From contig JBFMDX010000016.1 in the NCBI GenBank assembly GCA_040753795.1, positions 1 to 64,000 of the forward strand: 64,000 nucleotides of DNA, in the 5' to 3' direction. The stretch comes from Thermodesulfobacteriota bacterium. Lineage in GTDB: Bacteria; Desulfobacterota; Desulfobacteria; Desulfobacterales; Desulfosudaceae. Below the pieces are notes generated by a model. The model was not told the DNA's origin and searched no databases. It saw only the letters and a list, made by a program, of their open reading frames with translations. Shown in pieces: positions 26,932 through 36,003 of the stretch (the first letter of the stretch is position 1; each line of letters begins with the position of its first letter). Both the position numbers and the translations under genes were made by a program.

Positions 26932-27681
26932 ATGAACGCTGAACAGTTAAAACAAATCCTGGCGGCGGTGGCCGGCGGGGGAAAAACCGTGGACGAGGCG
27001 GCCGACGAGCTGACGCACTTTTCTTTTGAGGCCATGGGGTATGCCCACGTGGACCATCACCGCAGCCTGCGTCACGGGTTCCCGGAGGTCATTTTCGGCA
27101 TCGGCAAGACACCGGCCCAGATCATCGGCATCATGGAACGGCTGATGGAAAGAAGCGGGGTGGTGCTGGTCACCCGGGTGGCGCCGGAAGCGGCCCGGCA
27201 GGCGCTGGAGCGGTTCCCCGAGGCGGTCTTCCACGAGGACGCCGGCATGATCGTCTGCCGAAAGGAGCCGCCCGCTATCGTCGGCCGGGGCACCATCGTG
27301 GTGGTGTCGGCCGGCACCTCGGATATCCCCGTGGCCCGGGAAGCGGCCCTGACCGCCGAAGCCATGGGCAACCGGGTGGAGACCCTGTTCGACGTGGGCG
27401 TGGCCGGGATTCACCGCCTGTTCGCCCACCGGGAGCTGATCACCCGGGCATCGGTCCTGGTGGTGGCGGCCGGCATGGAGGGTGCTCTGCCCTCGGTGGT
27501 GGCCGGCATGACCGGCCGGCCGGTCATCGCCGTGCCCACCAGCGTCGGTTACGGCGCCAGCTTCAAGGGGCTGACCGCCCTGCTGGGCATGCTCAACTCG
27601 TGCAGCTCCAACGTGGCGGTGGTCAACATCGACAACGGGTTCGGGGGGGGCTATATGGCGGCCTGTATCAATCGGACGTGA
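26932..27681 (+). CDS. larB: Nickel-pincer cofactor biosynthesis carboxylase LarB
   Basis: The 249-residue protein has the LarB N-terminal segment (ARVDHHR-like AHVDHHRSLRHGFPEVIFG, KTPAQIIGIMERL) and a C-terminal AIRC/PurE-like domain with VSAGTSDIPVAREAALTAEAMG and NIDNGFGGGYMAA. LarB carboxylates and hydrolyses nicotinic acid adenine dinucleotide in the first step to the nickel-pincer cofactor of lactate racemase and related enzymes. AAAAGG precedes ATG 26932; GTG 26926 is in frame but overlaps that site. larC and larE are not next to it, which is unusual but not rare. Confidence 0.93.
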   Translation: MNAEQLKQILAAVAGGGKTVDEAADELTHFSFEAMGYAHVDHHRSLRHGFPEVIFGIGKTPAQIIGIMERLMERSGVVLVTRVAPEAARQALERFPEAVFHEDAGMIVCRKEPPAIVGRGTIVVVSAGTSDIPVAREAALTAEAMGNRVETLFDVGVAGIHRLFAHRELITRASVLVVAAGMEGALPSVVAGMTGRPVIAVPTSVGYGASFKGLTALLGMLNSCSSNVAVVNIDNGFGGGYMAACINRT

Positions 27682-27682
27682 T

Positions 27683-27988
27683 AAGTGGTTAAGTATTAAG
27701 TGTTAAGTATTAAGTGTTAAGTTTTAAGTGGCGGAAGGATTCGGCCTTCCAAAGCGTTAATGTGGTCAGGGTTTTATGGCTTTAAGCGTTCCAGCCGCGC
27801 CGGACCCGGGACCAAACCGATAACTATCAATGACTTGCAGTGTTAATTAGAAGTGACTACAATTGATAAATTTGTAAAGGTTCCCACCCTCCCATACCCT
27901 GAAACTTTAACCACTTAAAACTTAACACTTAATCACTTAACCACTTAACACTTAAAACTTAATCACTTAAAACTTAACACTTAATCAC
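27683..27988. repeat. Composite intergenic repeat, copy A (heptad arrays around a core)
   Basis: An array of (TTAAGTN)n heptads (27683-27730), a core of about 170 bases, and an opposing (N-ACTTAA) array (27905-27988) fill the gap. The core, for example gaccaaaccgata (27812-27824) and ccctgaaactttaac (27897-27911), reappears reverse-complemented in copy B at 30331-30480. No gene is seen inside. Confidence 0.8.
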
Positions 27989-28013
27989 AATCAATCTAAC
28001 CGGGAACAAATCG

Positions 28014-29618
28014 TTGAAATCTGTCTTTCACTTTAAAGATACTTTGCGCCTGCTCTATCCGGTGCGGGTACTGGCTCTGGGCCTGGCAGTTTCCCAGGTG
28101 ATCGCGACGGTGCTGGTGTATCTGTCCAACCGGGCCCTGGCGGCGAAAATCGCCGCCATCCAGGCCGCCGGATACGGCCCCCTGCCCGGCGTCAATATCG
28201 ACCCTTCCCTGACCAGTTTCGAAGCCGCCTTTGCCGGGGGCTCTTTTTTCACTTTAAGCACGGGCGCCGGGGTGACGATGCTGACTTTCGGGGCGACGCT
28301 GCTTTTTTCGTCCCTGGCCCCGCTTTACCGGGCCTGGAAAACCAAGTCGCTTAAAGCCGGCTGGCGGATTCCGGCCTTGCTGGCGTTTCTGCCGGCGACC
28401 GTGGCCGCGGCTATCCTGATCATCGCATGGCCGGTCCTGTTGATCTGGGCCAACCGCCACGGGCTCTGCCCCGGCATGACCGCCTTCCTGGTGCTGGTTC
28501 CCCCGCCCGTAATCTGGGCCGCCACAAAATGGTCGCCCCGGAAAAGCGGATACACCCGTCTGCCCTGGCGCACCCCCATCCATTTTATGTTGATCGCCTT
28601 TCTGCTGGCCCTGTGGGGATGGCAGGTCAACAAGGACGTGTTTATCAATTTCAGGGACAATCTGTTGCTGACCTCGGGCCCTGGAACCCGGATCGTTGAT
28701 TTCTATTACCGCTACACCCTTTATCCGGCCGAGGTGTTCAAACGTCTGGCCGACCGGCAGCTCAAGGCCTGCGTACTGGAAGGCTTCGCTGACCCCGCTG
28801 AATCCGGGCGTCTGGAAACCGTCCTGCGAGCCCATGATTATTTTGTCGTGCCGGCGGGTGCCGTAAAACCCGATCTGACGCTGATCCGTCAGGGGAACGG
28901 CCTGGCCCTGGCGCGCGGCGGGAAACCGGTGATAACCGTGGAACGGGAACGGTTCATGCGTCTTGCCGGCGATATTCTCGACGGTTTTTCCGAAAAAGTC
29001 GACCATCAGTTCGTGTTCCGGCGGTTCACCCTCGTTTCCCTGGCCGGCGTTGCCCCGCTGGCCCTCTACCTGGCGGTCTACGGCCTGTTCTGCCTGGTAC
29101 CGGGAATACTGATCAATGTCCGGATATCCTCGTTCCTGGCGCCCGTACTCTGTTTTATCTTCTGGGCCGGTGTTATCCTGTACCTGGGCCCGCCGCCGCC
29201 GGCCAGGATCGACGCTGACCGGGCCGCGGCCGCCATCCGGGAGGGATCCCGCAAGGAGCGTATCGCGGCCCTGCGGTATATTGACGGGGAAAAACTGGAT
29301 ATCGGACGCTTTGAGGGCTATCAGCGGCTGATCGATACGACGGATCCGGCCCAGCTTTACTGGCTGGCGCGGACCCTCGGCAGCAGCCGGGACCCGGCCG
29401 CGGGCATCGCGCTCTTCCGGTTTTTGAACTCGGATTCGGCTTATATCGTCTGTAAAGCCATGTCGTCAATCGCCCGGCAGGCGGAGAAGCAGGGTGATCC
29501 GGCCCGGCGGCGGACCCGGAACATGCTGGTCCGAAAAATGGAGATGGCCGACAACTGGTATATTCAGTTTTCCGCTTATAAGGCGGCCAGGAGCCTGGGA
29601 TGGATGCCGGGAAAATAA
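28014..29618 (+). CDS. Polytopic membrane protein with C-terminal helical-repeat tail, unknown
   Basis: The protein of about 534 residues has hydrophobic helices near residues 16-35, 80-105, 118-145, 150-170 and 190-205, a soluble segment of about 125 residues, two or three more helices near 343-400, and a cytoplasmic C-terminal part of about 120 residues whose repeated helices (DRAAAAIREGSRKERIAALR, DTTDPAQLYWLARTLG) look like HEAT-type repeats. No family is recognised. The first codon is TTG with a weak upstream GGGA, so the start is uncertain. It overlaps the following CPBP-protease gene by 19 bases; the two form a unit flanked by inverted repeat copies. Confidence 0.65.
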   Translation: MKSVFHFKDTLRLLYPVRVLALGLAVSQVIATVLVYLSNRALAAKIAAIQAAGYGPLPGVNIDPSLTSFEAAFAGGSFFTLSTGAGVTMLTFGATLLFSSLAPLYRAWKTKSLKAGWRIPALLAFLPATVAAAILIIAWPVLLIWANRHGLCPGMTAFLVLVPPPVIWAATKWSPRKSGYTRLPWRTPIHFMLIAFLLALWGWQVNKDVFINFRDNLLLTSGPGTRIVDFYYRYTLYPAEVFKRLADRQLKACVLEGFADPAESGRLETVLRAHDYFVVPAGAVKPDLTLIRQGNGLALARGGKPVITVERERFMRLAGDILDGFSEKVDHQFVFRRFTLVSLAGVAPLALYLAVYGLFCLVPGILINVRISSFLAPVLCFIFWAGVILYLGPPPPARIDADRAAAAIREGSRKERIAALRYIDGEKLDIGRFEGYQRLIDTTDPAQLYWLARTLGSSRDPAAGIALFRFLNSDSAYIVCKAMSSIARQAEKQGDPARRRTRNMLVRKMEMADNWYIQFSAYKAARSLGWMPGK

Positions 29619-30238
29619 AAGTAACCACGATAGCGTTCGCAATGGTTACGGTGATGGCGGCTGAAGTCGCCGGACGGGCTGCGGTTCTTTCCGGCCTGTG
29701 CTCTCCGGGAGCCGCGATCCTGGGGGTACGCCTGGCCGAGGCCGTCCTGCTGACGGTCGTGATCCGGCTCTGCCAGGGGAGCCTGGCCGTTGTTGGCCTG
29801 GGAAAGGGCGATATTGTCCGGGGGATAACGGCGGGCGCAGCCTGGGCAATTGTTTTCGGGGGCGCGGTCGCCGTTGCCGGCGCTCTGCTGCTGGCTACGG
29901 GCGCCGATCCCCTGCCGTTGTTCCGCATGCCCCTGCCCGAAGGGCATGGAGAACTGGCCTTTTTTCTGCTGGCCGGCGTGGTGGTCTCGCCCCTGGCCGA
30001 GGAACTCTTCTTCCGGGGGCTGCTTTACGGCCTCTTCCGGCGCTGGGGAACGGTCGCGGGCGTGATCCTGACCACCATCGTTTTCGCCGGACTCCATCTG
30101 CCCGGCATCCCCATCCCCCAGGCCGTGGGCGGCATTGTTTTCTGCCTGGCCTATGAAAAGGAAAAGAGCCTGATGGCGCCCTACGTCATTCATGCCCTGG
30201 GCAATGCGGCTATCTTTGGACTGGGAATGGTTAGCTGA
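29600..30238 (+). CDS. CPBP-family intramembrane metalloprotease (CAAX protease-like)
   Basis: The 212-residue protein has about six helices and the CPBP/Abi motifs in order: EELFFRG (the EExxxR motif), FAGLHLPGIPIP (motif 2 FxxxH) and VIHALGNA (the HxxxN/D third motif). Prokaryotic members are intramembrane glutamate-type peptidases implicated in bacteriocin immunity or protein processing. It starts within the end of the upstream membrane-protein gene, suggesting that the protease acts on, or with, that neighbour. This is inference from coupling only. Confidence 0.85.
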   Translation: MDAGKIKVTTIAFAMVTVMAAEVAGRAAVLSGLCSPGAAILGVRLAEAVLLTVVIRLCQGSLAVVGLGKGDIVRGITAGAAWAIVFGGAVAVAGALLLATGADPLPLFRMPLPEGHGELAFFLLAGVVVSPLAEELFFRGLLYGLFRRWGTVAGVILTTIVFAGLHLPGIPIPQAVGGIVFCLAYEKEKSLMAPYVIHALGNAAIFGLGMVS

Positions 30239-30262
30239 CGGTTTTAGGCGTTATGGTCTTAG

Positions 30263-30520
30263 AGTGGTTAAGTGATTAAGTGTTAAGTATTAAGTATTAA
30301 GTATTAAGTGGTTAAGTGTTAAGTGCTAAGGTGTTAAAGTTTCAGGGCATAGGAGGTTGGGGAGCCTTTACCAATCCATCGGTTGGGACGCTTCTAACCA
30401 ACAAGAATGCAAGCCATAGCTATCGGTTTGGTTCCGGGCCCCGCCCGGTTGGGACGCTTAAAACGATAAAACCATAACCCCTAAACCACTTAATACTTAA
30501 CACTTAATACTTAACCACTT
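30263..30520. repeat. Composite intergenic repeat, copy B, inverted relative to copy A
   Basis: A (TTAAGTN)n array (30263-30330), a core of about 150 bases and a (NACTTAA)n array (30485-30520). Read on the minus strand, the core shares ttttaagcgt, ggaaccaaaccgata, gtaaaggctcccc and ccctgaaacttta with copy A. An internal motif ggttgggacgctt occurs twice (30382-30394 and 30448-30460). No gene is seen here. Confidence 0.8.
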
Positions 30521-30554
30521 ATAGGTAACTTCACTGATCGCACACTCTAAAATC

Positions 30555-31415
30555 TTACTCCTTCGCTCCCTCGGTTTCTTGAGTCTTTGCCGTCTCCTTG
30601 ACCCCTTGAGCCCGCGACCTCTTGAACCCTTTTAAAAGCTTTTCGAAGGCATCCTTCATCGCCCTCCAGCCCCCGATCTGCCGTTTTCCCCCGGCCGGGG
30701 CCGTGTGCCGCAGGGCCCGTTCCGCCAGCCGGGAAAAGGGCATGGTCTGGAGCAGAACCGTGCCGGTGCCGCTCAAGGATGCCAGCAACAGCCCCTCACC
30801 GCCGGAAAGCATGGACTTGAGATTGTCGGCCCGTTCAATGCTGTAATTCAGGCCGGAGGTAAAGGCCGCGATGCAGCCGGTGTCGACCCGGATGACGTCA
30901 TGTTTGAGCACTTTCTGGACCACGGTGCCGCCGATGTGGAGAAAGGCCGTTCCGATGCCGGACAGCCGCAGCAGGATAAAACCATCGTTGCCGAAAAACC
31001 CGTCTTCCATGCGCCGGGTGAAAGCGATTTCGACCAGGCAGTCGCTGGTGACGCAGAGAAAGGCGTCCCGCTGGCAGAGGATTTCCCCGTCGAAGTCGGA
31101 CAGGTTAACGGCGATGACCCGGCCGGGGTAAGGCGCGGCAAAAGAGATGCAGCGGGTGCCCAGGCCGCTGTTGGTAAACTGGGTCAGGAACAGGGCTTCG
31201 CCGGCGACCATTCGCCTGCCGGCATCGGCCAGTCTGGCCATCATGCCTTCCTCGACCGGTGAGCCGTCTCCCATTCTGGTTTCAAAGGCGATGGCGCTGT
31301 CCATGTAGTTCAGGTCGCCGGCCTCGGCCATAACGCTTTCCCCGGAGCCCAGCACGATCTCCACGGACTGCATGTCGTCACCGATAATGCTGTATTTTAT
31401 CTGCTGCAATTGCAT
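30555..31415 (-). CDS. AIM24 / TIGR00266 family protein
   Basis: The 286-residue protein has the AIM24-type beta fold (related to tubby C-terminal structures): YSIIGDDMQSVEIVLGSGESVMAEAGDLNYMD, GEALFLTQFTN, FAAPYPGRVIAVNL and GEGLLLASLSGTGTVLLQT. The role of bacterial members is not established. AAGGGA precedes the ATG. The last 24 residues (lysine, glutamate and threonine rich, after LLKGF) are encoded by a CTTGANNC-type repeat and look unrelated to the family, so the gene end may have been rewritten by a repeat. Confidence 0.85.
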   Translation of the reverse strand: MQLQQIKYSIIGDDMQSVEIVLGSGESVMAEAGDLNYMDSAIAFETRMGDGSPVEEGMMARLADAGRRMVAGEALFLTQFTNSGLGTRCISFAAPYPGRVIAVNLSDFDGEILCQRDAFLCVTSDCLVEIAFTRRMEDGFFGNDGFILLRLSGIGTAFLHIGGTVVQKVLKHDVIRVDTGCIAAFTSGLNYSIERADNLKSMLSGGEGLLLASLSGTGTVLLQTMPFSRLAERALRHTAPAGGKRQIGGWRAMKDAFEKLLKGFKRSRAQGVKETAKTQETEGAKE

Positions 31416-31505
31416 ATCATAATCCCTTCATATCTTCACGGACATTGTCCGATCTTTCCACTATCATTCCGGAGGGGGTTTTGTAAACCGGTTATCTTTT
31501 TATTC

Positions 31506-31630
31506 GTGCCGGTTGCGCCAGAGGGGCAAGACCAAGGCGCGTAAATCCCGAGGAATGAGGCGTACTGTAGTACGCCGCAGTGACGAGGGATGCGGCGCAA
31601 CGCCGGGATTGCGCCTCCGGCACAACCGGC
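31506..31630. repeat. Dispersed palindromic element beside the HD-GYP gene
   Basis: The outer arms GCCGGTTGCGCCAGAGG (31508-31524) and CCTCCGGCACAACCGGC (31614-31630) pair with few mismatches, and the centre GGCGTACT-GT-AGTACGCC (31559-31576) is a near-perfect palindrome. The element abuts the HD-GYP stop codon and may also act as its transcript end. Confidence 0.75.
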
Positions 31631-31631
31631 G

Positions 31632-32864
31632 CTATTCGTCTTTGTAGCGCTGCTGAATACTCCGCATCACATCCAGGCTGCCGAGGAAAATTTCCACCAG
31701 CTCGGGATCAAAGTGGGTGCCGGCGTCCTTTTCCAGGGTTTCCAGAACTTTCGCTTCGTCCCAGGCGGGCTTATAGACCCGGATGGAGGAGAGGGCGTCG
31801 AACACGTCGGCCAGGGCCACGATGCGGCCGAAAACCGGGATGTCCTCGCCGGCCTTGCCGGACGCCCGGCCGTCAGGACGCCTGTACTCCGGCAGCGGTT
31901 CGCCGGTGGTCACGTCGATGTAGCCGGGATAACCGGATCCGTTCCATTTTTCATGGTGATTCAGGGCCACGGCCGCGGCGGTGTCGTCGAAATCCGACTG
32001 GCTGCTGGCAAAAAGGCGCGCGCCCATCATGGAGTGGTGTTTCATGATCTCGTATTCCTGCTCGTCGAGCTTGCCGGGCTTTTTCAGGATGGTGTCGGAA
32101 ATGCCGACCTTGCCCACGTCGTGCAGCATGGCCGCCATTCTCAACAGGTCCCGTTTCTTCTGGATTTCATCTTCCGGGATATCCCGCCGCCGGGCCCATT
32201 TTTCGTAAAGTTCCACGGCATAGCCGCCGACGCGGTTGACATGGGCGCCGGTTTCCTTGGGGTCGCGCATTTCCGCCATCTTGATCATCCGCAGCAGCAG
32301 GGCGCGGGTCATCTGGGCCCGCTCCAGGGTGACCGAGGCGATGCCGGCAAAATGCATCATGACCATCACGTCCCGGTCGGAGAAAGGGATGGCCCGTCCA
32401 TCCGGGTCCCGGGCGTTGATGACCTGCAGCACCCCCAGGGTTTTTCCCATGGGCGTAGTCAGGGGGATGGTCAAGGCCGATTGCGTCCGGTAGCAGGCGG
32501 TCTCGTCGAACTGGCGGCCGAACTGAAAGGGGCTGGCCGGGTCGATGGAGTACACATCATCCAGATTAAGGGGTTGGCCGGTCAGGGTCACGTATCCGGC
32601 CAGGGTTTTCTTGTCCACGGGCATGCTGAAGGTGGAGTAGATGAGCTTTTCTCCGGGTTTGAGCCGCTGCTGCAGGGTGTCGTTCTGGGTATAGGTGAAG
32701 CGCAGCCGGTCGTTCTCCATGATGTAGATGGAACCGGCGTCGGCATTAACGAACAGCCGGGACTCGGTCAGGATTTTCTCCATCATGATATCCAGGTCCT
32801 GGATATGGTTCAACTCGGTTCCCAGGAGGGTCAGCTTGTCGATTTTTTCTTTTTCCGTCAGCAT
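31632..32864 (-). CDS. GAF / HD-GYP cyclic-di-GMP phosphodiesterase
   Basis: The 410-residue protein has an N-terminal GAF sensor domain (about 20-170, with DAGSIYIMENDRLRF and LTIPLTTPMGKTLGVLQVIN) and a C-terminal HD-GYP domain with MLHDVGKVGISD, HHSMMGARLF and HHEKWNGSGYPG, the last giving the GYP triad. All metal and catalytic residues look intact, so it should hydrolyse cyclic di-GMP. I start at MLTEKEK (ATG 32864), preceded by AAAGGCAGG; the longer reading adds a segment without conservation. No receiver domain is present, so the GAF presumably takes the signal. Confidence 0.92.
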   Translation of the reverse strand: MLTEKEKIDKLTLLGTELNHIQDLDIMMEKILTESRLFVNADAGSIYIMENDRLRFTYTQNDTLQQRLKPGEKLIYSTFSMPVDKKTLAGYVTLTGQPLNLDDVYSIDPASPFQFGRQFDETACYRTQSALTIPLTTPMGKTLGVLQVINARDPDGRAIPFSDRDVMVMMHFAGIASVTLERAQMTRALLLRMIKMAEMRDPKETGAHVNRVGGYAVELYEKWARRRDIPEDEIQKKRDLLRMAAMLHDVGKVGISDTILKKPGKLDEQEYEIMKHHSMMGARLFASSQSDFDDTAAAVALNHHEKWNGSGYPGYIDVTTGEPLPEYRRPDGRASGKAGEDIPVFGRIVALADVFDALSSIRVYKPAWDEAKVLETLEKDAGTHFDPELVEIFLGSLDVMRSIQQRYKDE

Positions 32865-32986
32865 GGGCGACCTGCCTTTACTTGTGCCTGCCGGTGAAGA
32901 GATGGCTCGAGACAACGACATTGATTTCTATTTTATTATTATAAGCGATTTTATATGGCCGGCACAACCGATAAAAAGATTTGACA

Positions 32987-34117
32987 TCAGGCCGCGGCGC
33001 GGCGGGAGAAGCGGACCGTGGCCAGGGTGAAAATGGTCAGTCCGATGGCCAGCAGCGACAGCAGTTCCGGCCAGAGTACCGTCAGGCCGGCGCCTTTGAG
33101 AAACAGCTCCCGCAGGATTTCGATAAAATACCGCAGGGGATTGGCCAGGGTGATAATCTGGACCCAGTCCGGCATGTTGGCGATGGGGTAAAAAAATCCG
33201 GACAGCAGGATAAAGGAGACCAGAAAGAACCAGGCGATAAACAGGGCCTGCTGCTGGGTGTCCACCAGGGTGGAGATGAATATGCCCAGCCCCAGGGTGG
33301 TGAAGATGAACACCGCGGCCAGGACCGCCAGCAGGGGCAGGCTGCCGACGATGGGCACCTTGAACCAGAGCACCCCGAAGGTCATGGCAAACCCCATTTC
33401 CAGAAAACCCAGCAGGGCGAAAGGCAGGGTCTTGCCGGCGATGATCTGCCAGGCTGACAGCGGCGTCACCAGGAGCTGGTCCAGGGTGCCGATTTCCCGC
33501 TCCTTGACGATGGCCATGCCGGTCAGCAGCATGGTGATGATGGTCAGCAGGATGGAGATGATGCCGGGAATCATGTAATAGACGCTTTTCAGTTCCGGGT
33601 TGTACCAGGCCCGGCTGACCGGCTCGATGAAGCGGACCGACCGGACCAGCCGCGGATCGCGGCCGGTGTCGCGCGCCATTCTGTCCCGCATGAACTCCAG
33701 CAGGATGCGGTTGCAGTACCCCATGGCCACGGCGGCGGTGTTGGAGTTCTGGCCGTCCAACAGGATCTGGATCTCGGGGCTGTCCCGGGCTTCCAGGTCA
33801 CGGCCGAAATATTCGGGAATGACCAGGGCCAGCACGGTCTCTCCCCTGAAAAGGAAACGCTCCGCCTCCCCGGCCCGGCAGGGCTGCTGTTGGACGATGA
33901 AATAATCGGTGTGGGAGAATTGTTCGATGAGGCTCCGGCTGATGGCGGAGTTGTCCTGGTCGCAGATGAGAATGTCCAGGTTCTTGATATCGGTGGTGAT
34001 GGCGTGTCCCAGGATCAGCAACTGGATCATGGGCACCACGAAGATGACCCGCAGCATGTTGGGGTCCCGGACCACCTGCCGGAGTTCTTTGATGACCAGG
34101 TTCAGGATTTTTTTCAT
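32987..34117 (-). CDS. ybhR: ABC-2 type efflux permease (YbhR-like)
   Basis: The 376-residue protein has one N-terminal helix, a periplasmic domain of about 130 residues (DIKNLDILICDQDNSAISR and following) and five C-terminal helices, the ABC2_membrane_3 layout. The conserved KEREIGTLDQLLVTPLS coupling segment and ending NPLRYFIEILRELFLKG are clear. It is the last gene of the efflux operon, 12 bases after its paralogue. By gene order it corresponds to E. coli YbhR. Confidence 0.88.
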   Translation of the reverse strand: MKKILNLVIKELRQVVRDPNMLRVIFVVPMIQLLILGHAITTDIKNLDILICDQDNSAISRSLIEQFSHTDYFIVQQQPCRAGEAERFLFRGETVLALVIPEYFGRDLEARDSPEIQILLDGQNSNTAAVAMGYCNRILLEFMRDRMARDTGRDPRLVRSVRFIEPVSRAWYNPELKSVYYMIPGIISILLTIITMLLTGMAIVKEREIGTLDQLLVTPLSAWQIIAGKTLPFALLGFLEMGFAMTFGVLWFKVPIVGSLPLLAVLAAVFIFTTLGLGIFISTLVDTQQQALFIAWFFLVSFILLSGFFYPIANMPDWVQIITLANPLRYFIEILRELFLKGAGLTVLWPELLSLLAIGLTIFTLATVRFSRRAAA

Positions 34118-34129
34118 TTTATTCCATCC

Positions 34130-35233
34130 TCATTGCAGTTTCAGCTGGAACCGCCAGATGGCCAGGGAAATGAAGAACAGGCCCACCGCCACCATGGCCG
34201 CCACCGCCGGCCACAGCTCCAGCGGACCGTTGCCCTTGAGCATGATGCCCCGGATGATCTTCAGAAAATGGGTGGCCGGGATGATCTGGGAGACGACCTG
34301 GAGCGGCCGGGGCATGGAGCTGATGGGAAAAATAAAGCCCGACAGCATGACCGAGGGCAGCAGGGTGGCGGCCAGGGAGAGCATCATGGCCACCTGCTGG
34401 GTGGCCACCAGGGTCGAGATGAGCAGGCCGATGGCCAGGGCCGTGAACAGGTAGAGCAGGCAGAAGACCATCAGCCAGGTCCAGGATCCCAGCATGGGCA
34501 CCTTGAACCAGAGGTGGCCGAAGATGATGATGAAAACGGCGATGAGAAAGGCCAGAATGAGATAGGGCAGGGCCTTGCCCAGCACCACCTCATAGGGCCG
34601 GATAGGGCTGGTCAGAATCTGTTCCATGGTGCCGGTCTCTTTTTCCCGGGCGATGGTGACCGAGGTCAGCAGGGCGCCGATCATGATCAACAGCAGGGCC
34701 ACGATGCCGGGCACGACAAAGTGGGCCGACTCCATGTCCGGATTGTAGAAGATCCGGGTCTTGACCCGGACCGGCAGGCCGACGCCGCCGGCCGACAGGG
34801 AGCGGCTCAGGAACAGGCTCTCCAGGTAGTTCTGGGCCAGGGTGGCGCTGTTGGCGTCGGTGCCGTCGGTGACCAGACCGATGACCGCGCTGCCGGCGCC
34901 GCCCAGATTGCGGCTGAAGTCCGCGGGAATGATGACCGCCGCCCGCACGGCCCGTTGCCGGAAGAGGCCTTCCGTCATCCGGGGATCGTCATAGCGCCGC
35001 ACCACGTCAAAATAGGATGAGGCGTCCACGGTTTCGATCAGGTCACGGCTGACCGGGGTCCGGTCAAGGTCGCATACCCCCACGCGGATGTTTTTCAGGT
35101 CCATGTTGATGGCATACCCGAAGATGAACATCATCAGCAGGGGCATCATCAGCAGGATCAGCACCGACCGGGGGTCCCGGCGGATGTGGATGAACTCTTT
35201 ACGGGTCAGGGGCAGAAAACGGGAGTTGATCAT
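34130..35233 (-). CDS. ybhS: ABC-2 type efflux permease (YbhS-like)
   Basis: The 367-residue protein shares the topology of its neighbour: NSRFLPLTRKEFIHIRRDPRS, then a helix, a periplasmic domain with RVGVCDLDRTPVSRDLI, and five helices with KEKETGTMEQILTSPI and PATHFLKIIRGIMLKG. The two permeases would form the heterodimeric channel. The start codon overlaps the upstream ATPase stop by one base (TAATG). Confidence 0.88.
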   Translation of the reverse strand: MINSRFLPLTRKEFIHIRRDPRSVLILLMMPLLMMFIFGYAINMDLKNIRVGVCDLDRTPVSRDLIETVDASSYFDVVRRYDDPRMTEGLFRQRAVRAAVIIPADFSRNLGGAGSAVIGLVTDGTDANSATLAQNYLESLFLSRSLSAGGVGLPVRVKTRIFYNPDMESAHFVVPGIVALLLIMIGALLTSVTIAREKETGTMEQILTSPIRPYEVVLGKALPYLILAFLIAVFIIIFGHLWFKVPMLGSWTWLMVFCLLYLFTALAIGLLISTLVATQQVAMMLSLAATLLPSVMLSGFIFPISSMPRPLQVVSQIIPATHFLKIIRGIMLKGNGPLELWPAVAAMVAVGLFFISLAIWRFQLKLQ

Positions 35234-36003
35234 TACCGGTCCACCAGATAAATGAAGACATCCTGAATGGATGCGCGGTTGTATTTTTTCTTGATGGCCG
35301 CCGGCGAGTCCATCTCGACGATGCGGCCTTTGTACATGATGGAGAGCCGGTGACAGTATTCGGCCTCGTCCATGTAATGGGTGGTCACGAAAACGGTTGT
35401 GCCGGCCGCGGCCATGGCGGCGATCAGGTCCCAGAAGTAGCGCCGGGCAATGGGGTCGACGCCGCCGGTGGGCTCGTCCAGGAACAGGATCGGCGGCCGG
35501 TGCAGGATGGCGCAGGCCAGGGCCAGGCGCTGTTTGTACCCCAGGGGCAGGGAGGCGGTCCGGCGGCCGCGGATCCCGGACAGGTCCAGGATCGTTTCCA
35601 GTTCGGCCAGTCGGGCGTTGATCTGCGGCCGGTTCAGTCCGTAAACCCCGCCGAAAAAGAAGATGTTCTCCTCCACCTTCAGGTCGTCGTACAGGGAGAA
35701 TTTCTGGGACATGTAACCGATGCGGGAGCGGATGGCTTTCCGCTGCCGGGCGATGTCCAGGCCGTCCACCGTGCCCTGGCCGGCGGATGGCCGCAGCAGG
35801 CCGGTCAGGATCTTGATGGTAGTGGTTTTACCGGCGCCGTTGGCGCCCAGAAAGCCGAAGATCTCGCCCCGGCCGACGTCAAAGGAGATGTCGTCCACGG
35901 CGACAAAATCCCCGAAGCGCCGGGTCAGGTTGCGGACCGTCACGGCCGTTGCCGGGGGCCCTGCCATGGCCGCATGATTATCGTTAGAGCCGGGCATTGT
36001 CAT
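35233..36003 (-). CDS. ABC efflux ATPase, second subunit (YbhF C-terminal half type)
   Basis: The 256-residue ATPase has Walker A GANGAGKTTTIK, signature LPLGYKQRLALA (degenerate LSGGQ), Walker B ILFLDEPTGGVD and the switch His in TTHYMD. It overlaps the preceding ATPase gene by 20 bases. E. coli YbhF is one protein with two such ATPase domains; here the halves are separate genes. The degenerate signature suggests an asymmetric nucleotide site. Confidence 0.88.
   Translation of the reverse strand: MTMPGSNDNHAAMAGPPATAVTVRNLTRRFGDFVAVDDISFDVGRGEIFGFLGANGAGKTTTIKILTGLLRPSAGQGTVDGLDIARQRKAIRSRIGYMSQKFSLYDDLKVEENIFFFGGVYGLNRPQINARLAELETILDLSGIRGRRTASLPLGYKQRLALACAILHRPPILFLDEPTGGVDPIARRYFWDLIAAMAAAGTTVFVTTHYMDEAEYCHRLSIMYKGRIVEMDSPAAIKKKYNRASIQDVFIYLVDR

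Noticed and set aside
27683-27988. CRISPR array
   Set aside because: The units are seven bases without unique spacers and no cas genes are near; this is a tandem heptad array.
31590-32897. Plus-strand 435-codon frame opposite the HD-GYP gene
   Set aside because: The minus strand has intact GAF and HD-GYP motifs; the plus frame is Gly/His/Val-rich with no domain.
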